Under the pieces are notes generated by a model. The model was not told the DNA's origin. It saw nothing but the letters and a program-made list of their open reading frames with translations, and did not search any database. 64,000 nucleotides of DNA, from NCBI RefSeq assembly GCF_000661955.1, contig NZ_CP007597.1:3502051-3566050 (forward strand), written 5' to 3'. Shown here in pieces: positions 1 through 7,388 of this stretch (the stretch's first letter is position 1; every line of letters starts with the position of its first letter). The translations under genes were made by a program, and so were the position numbers. The DNA comes from Stenotrophomonas rhizophila. GTDB lineage: Bacteria > Pseudomonadota > Gammaproteobacteria > Xanthomonadales > Xanthomonadaceae.

Positions 1-151
1 GCGCCATGGATGGCGCCCACGAGCCTCCAGGGATGGATTCACGGCGTGTCCCGCCAACCCACCCACGCCGACCCGGCACGCCGCAAGCGAGCAACAACGC
101 TCTGGCTCTTAAGCTCTTAAAAGCTCTGGCTTCAAAAAAAGCCCCACCCGA
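1..151. other. Left-edge intergenic stretch
   Basis: No convincing gene. It begins with a short perfect palindrome at 3-16 (CGCCAT/ATGGCG) and contains AT-rich direct repeats around 100-135 (GCTCT and TTAA words). It lies downstream of the minus-strand kinase-like gene. I see no strong terminator hairpin. Confidence 0.4.
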
Positions 152-934
152 TCAAACCAACAACTGCAGGATGTCGAGGTCGCCGTCGGAGAAGAAGTCG
201 TAGCAGATCACCGCCAGCATCAGCACCCCCAGCGTCGTGGCCCCGTGCACGATCAGGATCGCGTGAGCCAGCGCGCGCGCCGAACGCCCCATCTTCAGAC
301 TCGCCCGGGCCAGCCCCTGCAGCCGCCCCGACACCGCGTGCGCATGCGCGATCACCGGCGCTTCCACCCCGTCCATCGCCTGCGCCATCAGCGCCTGCAA
401 CTGCTGCGGACGGTCCTCGTAATACTTCGCCACCCCGTAGCCGAACATCAGCCAATCGCGTGCCTGCGCCTGCGCCAGGTCCATCACCTCCAGCGGGTCT
501 TCCTCGAAATCGATGAAGCCCACCTTCGCCCCGTCCCAGGTCAGGTTGCGCGGCAACGGCTGGCCGAAGTAGGCGCCCTTCGCATGCGCCGCCGCAATGG
601 CCTGCATGGCCGCCGCCACCAGCACATCGCGCCCGCCCGCATCGGCCTGGCGCAGGCAGGTGTTGAACGAACTACCGTTGTCTTCCAGCACCAGCGCTGC
701 ATGGCCACTGCCGATCACGTGCGGCACGTTCACACCCTGCGCGGCCAGCTCGCCCAGACGGCGGGCCTCGGTTTCCTTCGCGGCATCGCCACCCCGATGC
801 GGCGGCGGGCGCAGCGCATCCAGCTGGAAACGGTGTGCAACAAAATTGAGCAGGCCCAAGGCTACCGCGCGGCTTCCTTCGCCGTACTGCTTCAGCCAGG
901 CACGTTGCCCTTCAATGACGATGGGCTCAACCAT
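152..934 (-). CDS. Kinase-fold (APH/RIO-like) membrane-associated protein, possibly catalytically altered
   Basis: About 260 residues. The first two thirds look like a small bacterial kinase fold: the stretch 'GAYFGQPLPRN' stands where kinases have HGDxxxxN, and 'GFIDFEED' matches the metal-binding IDF/D motif. The usual catalytic Asp is not seen (Gly/Gln instead), although the Asn is kept. The last 45 residues are hydrophobic and suggest membrane attachment. The ATG at 934 is chosen over the one at 955 because AGGAGA sits at the right distance. It lies 74 bp downstream of fabH on the same strand, with a hairpin between them. Substrate unknown; membrane lipid or LPS modification is only a guess from the neighbour. 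Confidence 0.6.
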   Translation of the reverse strand: MVEPIVIEGQRAWLKQYGEGSRAVALGLLNFVAHRFQLDALRPPPHRGGDAAKETEARRLGELAAQGVNVPHVIGSGHAALVLEDNGSSFNTCLRQADAGGRDVLVAAAMQAIAAAHAKGAYFGQPLPRNLTWDGAKVGFIDFEEDPLEVMDLAQAQARDWLMFGYGVAKYYEDRPQQLQALMAQAMDGVEAPVIAHAHAVSGRLQGLARASLKMGRSARALAHAILIVHGATTLGVLMLAVICYDFFSDGDLDILQLLV

Positions 935-955
935 GACAGGTCTCCTGAAATGCAT

Positions 956-975
956 ACGGCCCCAAATGGGGCCGT
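956..975 (-). terminator. Hairpin between fabH and the downstream kinase-like gene
   Basis: Perfect 8-bp inverted repeat ACGGCCCC / GGGGCCGT with an AAAT loop, placed between the fabH stop and the next start. It is followed on the minus strand by no clear U tract, so it may attenuate or protect mRNA rather than terminate fully. Confidence 0.45.
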
Positions 976-1008
976 AATGAAAACGTCACGTTGTCGTAAC
1001 GAGCACTA

Positions 1009-1986
1009 TCAATAGCGCAGCAGAGCCGAACCCCACGTGAAGCCGCCACCGAAGGCTTCCAGCAACAGCAGCTGGCCACGCTCGACGCGGCCCGAACGGA
1101 TCGCCACGTCCAGCGCCATCGGCACCGAGGCGGACGACGTATTGCCGTGCCTGTCCACCGTCACCACCACCTGCTCCATCGACATGTCCAGGCGCTTGGC
1201 CGTGGCTTCGATGATGCGCAGGTTGGCTTGGTGCGGGATCAGCCAGTCCAGATCGGCCTTGGTCAGCGCGTTCGCTTCCAGGGTTTCGTCAACGACCGAG
1301 TCCAGCGCCTTCACGGCGTACTTGAACACGTCGTTGCCCTTCATCAGGATCGCGCCGCGGGCGTTCTCGCCCTCGCCGAAACCGGCCGACACGCCCACCG
1401 GGTTCCACAGCAGCTCTTTCTTGCTGCCATCCGAATGCAGGTGGGTGCTCAGGATGCCGGTGTCTTCGTCGGCTTTCAGCACGACCGCGCCAGCGCCGTC
1501 GCCGAACAGCACGCAGGTGGTGCGCTCGGTCCAGTCGACGATCCGGGTCAGGGTTTCCGCACCGATGACCAGCACATGACGTGCATCACCGGAACGAATG
1601 AATTTGTCCGCCACGCTCAACGCGAACACGAAGCCCGAACAGGCGGCGTTGACGTCGAAGGCAGGGCACCCGCTCGCACCGAGCTTGGCCTGGATCAGGC
1701 ACGCGGTGGAGGGGAAGATCAGATCGGGCGTGGTAGTACCCACCACGATCATGTCCAGCTGCGAAGCGTCGATACCGGCCGCTTCCAGCGCACGCACCGC
1801 GGCGTGATAGCCGAGGTCGCTGGTGGTTTCGTTTTCCGCTGCAATGTGCCGCTCACGGATACCCGTTCGCGACTGGATCCACTCATCGGTGGTGTCGACC
1901 ATTTTCTCCAGATCCTGGTTGGTCAACACTTTTTCGGGCAAATAGCTACCAGTGCCCGCGATCCTCGAGTAGATCCGCTTGCTCAT
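1009..1986 (-). CDS. fabH: 3-oxoacyl-[ACP] synthase III (KAS III)
   Basis: Condenses acetyl-CoA with malonyl-ACP to start fatty acid synthesis in the cytosol. The 325-residue length is normal for the family. The triad is visible: Cys116 in NAACSGF, His252 in IPHQANLR and Asn282 in HGNTSSAS, with a glycine-rich C-terminus. The start has an AGGA-like ribosome site. It follows rpmF on the same strand, as in the enterobacterial yceD-rpmF-plsX-fabH order, but no plsX lies between rpmF and fabH, and the next gene is a kinase-like protein rather than fabD. Confidence 0.97.
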   Translation of the reverse strand: MSKRIYSRIAGTGSYLPEKVLTNQDLEKMVDTTDEWIQSRTGIRERHIAAENETTSDLGYHAAVRALEAAGIDASQLDMIVVGTTTPDLIFPSTACLIQAKLGASGCPAFDVNAACSGFVFALSVADKFIRSGDARHVLVIGAETLTRIVDWTERTTCVLFGDGAGAVVLKADEDTGILSTHLHSDGSKKELLWNPVGVSAGFGEGENARGAILMKGNDVFKYAVKALDSVVDETLEANALTKADLDWLIPHQANLRIIEATAKRLDMSMEQVVVTVDRHGNTSSASVPMALDVAIRSGRVERGQLLLLEAFGGGFTWGSALLRY

Positions 1987-2074
1987 TGCATGTCCTGTAG
2001 CACGGCCATCAACACCGACAGCCGGGAAGAATGGAGTAAAGGCCGCTGCCCGACCGGGCAGCGGCCTTCACGGA

Positions 2075-2272
2075 TCAATCTTCTTCGACGGCCGAATTCG
2101 ACTTGGTCGCAATCACCTTCTTGCCACGGTAGAAACCGTCAGCGGTGATGTGGTGACGCAGATGCACTTCACCGGTGGTCGGATCGGTGGACAGCTGCTT
2201 GGCGCTCAGGGCGTCATGCGCACGGCGCATACCGCGGCGGGACGGGGTGACACGGGATTTCTGCACAGCCAT
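2075..2272 (-). CDS. rpmF: 50S ribosomal protein L32
   Basis: A 65-residue basic protein beginning [20 protein letters not shown], the standard L32 start. L32 is a structural protein of the large ribosomal subunit. No CxxC pairs are present, so this is the zinc-independent form. It lies 108 bp downstream of yceD and upstream of fabH; the coupling of L32 to fatty-acid genes is conserved in proteobacteria and probably links ribosome and membrane supply. Confidence 0.97.
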   Translation of the reverse strand: MAVQKSRVTPSRRGMRRAHDALSAKQLSTDPTTGEVHLRHHITADGFYRGKKVIATKSNSAVEED

Positions 2273-2380
2273 GGGATTGCTCCAAACTCGGTTCGTTTTG
2301 CTTCGTCGTTTCGTCGCGCAGGACGCCAGCGCCCAGCACAGTCTTCGCTTTCGCCGCAGCCGCCGACGACAATCCGGCTG

Positions 2381-2890
2381 CTATTGTTTTTTCAGTGCCG
2401 CCAACGCCGCGAACGGATTGGCCTTGCTGATTTCTTCTTCGGTCGGTGCCCAGTCGCGGTCCACTGCCTGCCCATCGGGAGACAACGGCACAACGGGCAC
2501 GGCCAGGACCAGTTCGTCCTCGACCAGTTCCAGCGGTCGCAGCATGCCGTCTTCGGGCACCAGCCACGGTTCGTACCCTTCCGGCAGCGAGGATTCTTCC
2601 TCTTCGCTGCGGATCAGGCCGAGCCGCTGCACCATCGAGACCGGCAGCAGGAAGCGCTGCAGGCTGCGCTGACAGATCAGCGGCAGCGCGGTTTCAATGG
2701 TCAGTTCAACATAGGATACCCGCAGGATGTCGTCGTGCGCGAATTCCAGTGCATAGGTGCACTGACCTTCGGTATCGGCAACAAGCCCTTGCAGGCGGGT
2801 CAATTCAGCTAGATTCACCTGGCCGTCGAAGCACCTGCGTGCTGCAACCATCCGCCAAGCATCCAGCAATTCGGGCACGTTCGCGGACAT
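2381..2890 (-). CDS. yceD: YceD / DUF177 family protein (23S rRNA accumulation protein)
   Basis: 169 residues when started at the ATG at 2890. DUF177 proteins sit directly upstream of rpmF and are implicated in 23S rRNA accumulation. The conserved half 'VSYVELTIETALPLICQRSLQ' is seen near residues 60-80, followed by an acidic stretch and the typical C-terminal 'NPFAALAALKK'. The start is fixed by a strong promoter (TTGACA-17-TAACAT at 2901-2929) that would place transcription start only about 4 nt before this ATG, so longer upstream starts are excluded. It runs as an operon with rpmF and fabH. Confidence 0.9.
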   Translation of the reverse strand: MSANVPELLDAWRMVAARRCFDGQVNLAELTRLQGLVADTEGQCTYALEFAHDDILRVSYVELTIETALPLICQRSLQRFLLPVSMVQRLGLIRSEEEESSLPEGYEPWLVPEDGMLRPLELVEDELVLAVPVVPLSPDGQAVDRDWAPTEEEISKANPFAALAALKKQ

Positions 2891-2900
2891 AAGCCGCTGA

Positions 2901-2929
2901 ATGTTAAGGACCGTCTGCCCGGCTGTCAA
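2901..2929 (-). promoter_or_regulatory. Sigma70-type promoter of yceD-rpmF-fabH
   Basis: On the minus strand TTGACA (rc of 2924-2929), a 17-bp spacer, then TAACAT (rc of 2901-2906). The expected start point is about 2894, only 3-5 nt before the yceD ATG, which implies a leaderless or nearly leaderless mRNA. Confidence 0.75.
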
Positions 2930-3002
2930 ATCCCTCGTGTACCGGCTTGCCCCGCCCGGCCACCGCGGCCAGACTGCCGAGCCCACCAACCGGTATTTTC
3001 GC

Positions 3003-3575
3003 ATGCTTCCGCCCGTGCTTGCCTCCACGTCCCGCTACCGCCTGGAACTGCTGCAACGGCTGGGCCTGGCCCCCGACTGCGCACGCCCGGACGTGGATGA
3101 GACCCCGCAGCGGGGTGAAGCGCCGCGTGCAGTGGCGGTGCGTCTGGCACGGGCCAAGGCCGCCGAGGTGGCCGCCCGCTACCCCGGGCGCTGGGTGATC
3201 GGGTCGGACCAGGTCGCCGAGCTGAACGGTTCCCCGCTGGGCAAACCGGGCACGGTAGCCGCGGCGCAGGCACAGCTGGCGGCGATGTCCGGCCAGGTGG
3301 TGGCGTTCCATACGGCGGTCAGCCTGCACTGCGACGACCGGGAGCTGGCAGCCTGCGACCTGACCCGGGTGCACTTCCGCGCCCTGGATGCGGCCACGAT
3401 CGCCCGCTACGTGGCTGCCGAACAGCCGCTGGACTGCGCCGGCAGTTTCAAATGCGAGGGGCTGGGCATCGCCCTGTTCGAGGCCATCGAGAACCGCGAC
3501 CCCACCGCGCTGATCGGGCTGCCCCTGATCGCCACCAGCCAGCTGCTGCGCCAGGCCGGTTACACCCTGCCCTGA
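3003..3575 (+). CDS. Maf/YceF-family nucleoside triphosphate pyrophosphatase
   Basis: 190 residues. Maf proteins hydrolyse non-canonical NTPs; the YceF branch prefers m7GTP. Visible family marks are the N-terminal ASTSRYR substrate loop, 'VIGSDQV' with the catalytic-type Asp near residue 69, 'LGKPG', and C-terminal 'GSFKCEGLGIALFE' and 'DPTALIGLPL'. The ATG at 3003 (MLPPVLASTS) matches the family start. It is divergent from yceD-rpmF, as yceF is in enterobacteria, supporting the YceF assignment. No clear Shine-Dalgarno precedes this ATG. Confidence 0.92.
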   Translation: MLPPVLASTSRYRLELLQRLGLAPDCARPDVDETPQRGEAPRAVAVRLARAKAAEVAARYPGRWVIGSDQVAELNGSPLGKPGTVAAAQAQLAAMSGQVVAFHTAVSLHCDDRELAACDLTRVHFRALDAATIARYVAAEQPLDCAGSFKCEGLGIALFEAIENRDPTALIGLPLIATSQLLRQAGYTLP

Positions 3576-3594
3576 TCCCTGCCGCCGCGCACGC

Positions 3595-5436
3595 TCAGCG
3601 CGCGGGCACCTGCAGTGCCTGCTCCTGCCACGGCTCCACGCTGCCGTCGCGCCCGTGCAGGCGCAGGCCCAGCCAATGCCTGCCCGGCGCCAGCGCGCGC
3701 GTATCGACCCGGGCGGTGAAGCCCACGTTGGGGTGCTGCGGATCGTTGGAGTTGGTCCAGAAGCTGGTGATGTCGTAGGTGCGGCCGTAGTCCGCCTCGG
3801 CCACGGCCTTGCCATCCAGCAGCACCTCCACCCGCGACAGCCCCACCCCGTCCTTGAAGGCCCAGCCGCGCACTTCCACCACGCCGGTCACGGCTGCGTC
3901 CGCCTGCGGCGTGTCGATCCAGGCCATCGCCGGGGTCACGCACGGGCCGGACGCGCGCTCGGCCGGCAGCTTGAACAGCAGGAAGCGCTGGTACCCGTGA
4001 TCGTTGCTGACCACCCGCGGCGGCGGCAGCGGGCCGACCTGCTCGCACACCGCGTGGTAGCGCTGCAGCAGGTCGCGGTAACGCTGGTCGCTGGGCGACA
4101 GCACCAGCAGCATCGGCGCCTTGCGCTGGCCATCGTGCAACAGCCCCCACAGCCCCAGCTGCGCACTGCGACCGTGCTTGTCGTTGAGCGGGTGGCGCAG
4201 CACTTCGATGGACGGATCACGCAGCTGGAAGCCCAGCTCGGCGCCTACCTTGAAGTTGCCGGCCAGCACCCGGGTACCTTCGGGCATGCCGGACAGTTCG
4301 TCGCGCACCGCGGCGGCCAGCGGTTCCCAGCCAGCGAAATTGCGCGGGTAGTACTTGTCGCCGGCCAGCTGCTCGCGCAGGCTCGGCGTGGACGCCATCA
4401 GGTAGTACCCGAAGGCCAGCGCCAGGCCGGCACCGGCCAGCCACCAGCCGGTGCGCCGCAGCCAGCGCGGCCAGCCGTTGAGCACCACCGGCACCGCCAC
4501 CAGCAGCGCCAGATACCCCGGCAACGGCCAGTGGAAGCTGATGCGCTCCACATCGGTGAAGAAGCCCAGCCCGAAGATCGCCACGGTGGAGACCGCGCCC
4601 ACCAGACCGAAGTAGCGCCACTGCGCACGCGCACCGCCACCGCTGCGGGTGCCGGCCAGCGCCACCTTCCACATCGCCATGCACAGGATCGGGGTGACCA
4701 GCATCGGCTGGATCACCAGGAACCACAGACCACTCCATTCGAATGCCCACGGGTGGCGTTCGACCACCTGGAATTTCAGGCCGGCATCCTGGTTGTCGGC
4801 ATTCCACGACAGCAGCGGCAACCACGCCAGCACCCCCACCGCCAGCGCCACCCACACGCGCGGATCGCGCAGCATGCGGCGCCCCTGCGGCAACAGCAGC
4901 AGGGCGATGAAGCCAACCACGATCACGCCGATGAAACGGTAATGGCTGAGCGCGCCGATCATCAGGCCCAGTGCCAGCTTCATGGCCGACGCAGCGTCGA
5001 CGTTGCGCAGCAGGCGCGCGCCGGCATCCAGGCACAGCACCGCGGCCAGGGCCATCGGCACGTCCGGCACCGCCAGGATGCCCAGCGTGCCCGACAACGG
5101 CATCAGCAAGGTCAGGCTGCCGGCCTGCCAGCCCGCCACTGCACCGAACCAGCGCGTGGCAATGCGCGAGACCAACCACGGCAGCGCTGCGCCGATGGCC
5201 AGGAACGGCAGGCGCTGGGCCAGCACGTGCGCGCCGCCCAGTTCCACCCCGAGCCGCGACAGCCAGGCCGTCAGCCCCGGCAGGTCGGAATAGGCCGCGG
5301 CCAGGTGCTGGCCTTCCTGCCAGTAGAACGCTTCGTCCACGAACAACGGCAGACGCGCGGCGATCACCAGCTTTACTGCGGTGACCAGCGTCCACAACAG
5401 CAGAAAAATTGTGCGTGCGCGTTGTTCGCCCTGCAT
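3595..5436 (-). CDS. Membrane glycosyltransferase, GT39/ArnT-like (PMT_2 superfamily)
   Basis: 613 residues. The N-terminal half has many transmembrane segments and the C-terminal third is a soluble, probably periplasmic domain. 'VDEAFYWQEGQ' in the first loop contains the catalytic-type Asp-Glu of GT-C enzymes, and 'SDLPGLTAWLSRLG' follows, both typical of undecaprenyl/dolichyl-phosphate-sugar transferases such as ArnT. It would move a sugar from a lipid-phosphate carrier to a periplasmic acceptor, possibly lipid A, but the acceptor cannot be read from sequence. It is convergent with maf and divergent from the MoxR operon with a 40-bp gap. Confidence 0.85.
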   Translation of the reverse strand: MQGEQRARTIFLLLWTLVTAVKLVIAARLPLFVDEAFYWQEGQHLAAAYSDLPGLTAWLSRLGVELGGAHVLAQRLPFLAIGAALPWLVSRIATRWFGAVAGWQAGSLTLLMPLSGTLGILAVPDVPMALAAVLCLDAGARLLRNVDAASAMKLALGLMIGALSHYRFIGVIVVGFIALLLLPQGRRMLRDPRVWVALAVGVLAWLPLLSWNADNQDAGLKFQVVERHPWAFEWSGLWFLVIQPMLVTPILCMAMWKVALAGTRSGGGARAQWRYFGLVGAVSTVAIFGLGFFTDVERISFHWPLPGYLALLVAVPVVLNGWPRWLRRTGWWLAGAGLALAFGYYLMASTPSLREQLAGDKYYPRNFAGWEPLAAAVRDELSGMPEGTRVLAGNFKVGAELGFQLRDPSIEVLRHPLNDKHGRSAQLGLWGLLHDGQRKAPMLLVLSPSDQRYRDLLQRYHAVCEQVGPLPPPRVVSNDHGYQRFLLFKLPAERASGPCVTPAMAWIDTPQADAAVTGVVEVRGWAFKDGVGLSRVEVLLDGKAVAEADYGRTYDITSFWTNSNDPQHPNVGFTARVDTRALAPGRHWLGLRLHGRDGSVEPWQEQALQVPAR

Positions 5437-5476
5437 TGCTCTATAGAATCGAAGGAATCATCGACACGAGACGGAC

Positions 5477-6430
5477 ATGGAAAATTCGCCCCAGGTGCCA
5501 GCCATGCTAACCGATGTAGTGCGACAGGCCCTCCGCAGCGCCCAGGACCAGGTCAACGGGCTGGTGCTGGGCAAGGCACATGAAGTGCGGCTGGCGTTCG
5601 TCGCCCTGCTGTCGGGCGGTCACCTGTTGATTGAAGATCTGCCGGGCCTGGGCAAGACCACGCTGGCCCATGCGATGGCCTCCAGCCTCGGACTGGGCTT
5701 CCAGCGCGTGCAGTTCACCTCGGACCTGCTGCCCGCAGATGTGCTCGGCGTCTCGGTTTACGATGCCGCCAGCCGGCAGTTCCAGTTCCATCCCGGCCCG
5801 GTGTTCACCCACGTGCTGCTGGCCGACGAGATCAATCGCGCACCGCCGCGCACGCAGAGCGCGCTGCTCGAAGCGATGGCCGAACAGCAGGTCACCCTGG
5901 ACGGTGTCACCCACCCGCTGCCCGATCCCTTCTTCGTGATCGCAACGCAGAACCCGGTGGACCTGTCGGGTACGTTCCCGCTGCCCGACTCGCAGCTGGA
6001 CCGCTTCCTGCTGCGGCTGGCACTGGGCTACCCCAATGCCGAATCCGAACGCGAGCTGCTGCGCGGTACCGACCGCCGCCACCTGATCGCACAGGCGCAG
6101 CCACGCCTGGACGAGGCACAGGTGCGCACGCTGCGCGACGCGGCCCGCCAGGTGCATGCCAGCGACGCACTCATCCACTACGTGCAGGCCCTGCTTACCC
6201 GCAGCCGCCAGCACGCCGGCGTGCGCGTGGGGCTGTCGCCCCGCGCCGGGCTGGCCCTGCTGCACGCGGCCAAGGCGCATGCGCTGCTGCTCGGTCGCAC
6301 GCACGTGGTGCCCGAAGACGTGCAGACCCTGTTCGTGGCCGTCGCCGGCCATCGCCTGGTGCCCGAAGCAGAAGCCAGCACCGGCCCGGCACTGGCCCGC
6401 GCGATCCTCCAGACCGTCGCGGTGGATTGA
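5477..6430 (+). CDS. MoxR-family AAA+ ATPase
   Basis: 317 residues. Walker A 'PGLGKTTL' is at about residues 56-63, Walker B 'VLLADEIN' at 113-120, and the sensor stretch 'FVIATQNPVDLSGTFPLPDSQLDRF' follows as in MoxR proteins. MoxR ATPases act as chaperones for partner proteins encoded beside them. The next gene, a DUF58 protein, starts one base after this stop, giving the classic MoxR-DUF58-transglutaminase arrangement. Confidence 0.95.
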   Translation: MENSPQVPAMLTDVVRQALRSAQDQVNGLVLGKAHEVRLAFVALLSGGHLLIEDLPGLGKTTLAHAMASSLGLGFQRVQFTSDLLPADVLGVSVYDAASRQFQFHPGPVFTHVLLADEINRAPPRTQSALLEAMAEQQVTLDGVTHPLPDPFFVIATQNPVDLSGTFPLPDSQLDRFLLRLALGYPNAESERELLRGTDRRHLIAQAQPRLDEAQVRTLRDAARQVHASDALIHYVQALLTRSRQHAGVRVGLSPRAGLALLHAAKAHALLLGRTHVVPEDVQTLFVAVAGHRLVPEAEASTGPALARAILQTVAVD

Positions 6431-6431
6431 G

Positions 6432-7388
6432 ATGCGCCGCGGCTGGGGAGACCGCTGGCAGAAGCTGCAGTTGCTGGCGCGGCCACGGCAGCCCGAAGCG
6501 TTGCCGCGCCGGCTGGACCGGCGCCGCATCTATGTGCTGCCCACCCGCTTCGGCATGTTCGTGACCACCCTGCTGGTGGCGATGTTGCTGGGCGCGCTGA
6601 ACTACAACAACAACCCGGCATTGCTGCTGGCATTGCTGTTGGCCACCGTGGCGATTGCCAGCACCATCAGCGCGCACCTGCAGTTGTCCGGGCTGCAGAT
6701 CGATGCGGTGTCGGCCGAACCGGTGCATGCCGGCCAGCCGATGCGGTTGCGGATCAGCCTGTCACGGCCCGACGCACGCGCACGACGCGGGCTGGAACTG
6801 GCCCTTGATCAGGCGGTGGCCTTCGGCCATCTGCTGGACACCGACCAGATCGAAGTGGACCTGATGCTGCCTACCGTGCGACGCGGCTGGCTCGACCTCA
6901 CGCGCATCCGCATTTCCACCACCCAGCCGCTCGGCCTGGTGCGCGCCTGGTCGTGGGTGTGGCCCGACGCGCCGCTGCTGGTCTACGCCGCCCCCGAACT
7001 CCAGGCGCCCGCGCTGCCGGAAAGTGGCGGCGACCCGCTGCATACCCGCGTGCATGCCAGCGGCGATGAGCTGCATCAACTGCGCCCCTACCGCGCGGGC
7101 GACCCGCCGCGCAGCATCGCCTGGAAGCACTCGGCCCGGCGCGACACCCTGCTGGTGCGCGAGTATGAAAAACCGGTCGGCGTGGACGTGCTGCTGGACT
7201 GGCGGCAGCTGGCCGCGCTGCCGGTCGAAGCACGCATCGCGCGGCTGGCGCGCTGGGTGGACCTCGCCGAGCGCGATGGCCGCCGCTACACCCTGCAGTT
7301 GCCCGGGCAGCCGGTACTGGGGCCTGGCAATGGCAGCGCCCACCACCACCTGTGCCAACGCGCACTGGCGCTGATGCCGCATGGCTGA
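6432..7388 (+). CDS. DUF58 domain-containing membrane protein
   Basis: 318 residues, starting at the ATG directly after the MoxR stop (TGAGATG). Two hydrophobic helices lie near residues 35-80 ('FGMFVTTLLVAMLLGALNY', 'PALLLALLLATVAIASTIS'). The DUF58 core near residue 215 reads 'LRPYRAGDPPRSIAWKHSAR', followed by 'VREYEKPVGVDVLLDW', a vWA-like strand. It is a membrane partner of the MoxR ATPase; its molecular role is unknown. It overlaps the next gene by 8 bases, so the two are probably translationally coupled. Confidence 0.93.
   Translation: MRRGWGDRWQKLQLLARPRQPEALPRRLDRRRIYVLPTRFGMFVTTLLVAMLLGALNYNNNPALLLALLLATVAIASTISAHLQLSGLQIDAVSAEPVHAGQPMRLRISLSRPDARARRGLELALDQAVAFGHLLDTDQIEVDLMLPTVRRGWLDLTRIRISTTQPLGLVRAWSWVWPDAPLLVYAAPELQAPALPESGGDPLHTRVHASGDELHQLRPYRAGDPPRSIAWKHSARRDTLLVREYEKPVGVDVLLDWRQLAALPVEARIARLARWVDLAERDGRRYTLQLPGQPVLGPGNGSAHHHLCQRALALMPHG

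Noticed and set aside
6..203. 65-residue frame at the left edge
   Set aside because: No ribosome site or recognisable domain, and it runs into the 3' end of the kinase-like gene on the other strand.
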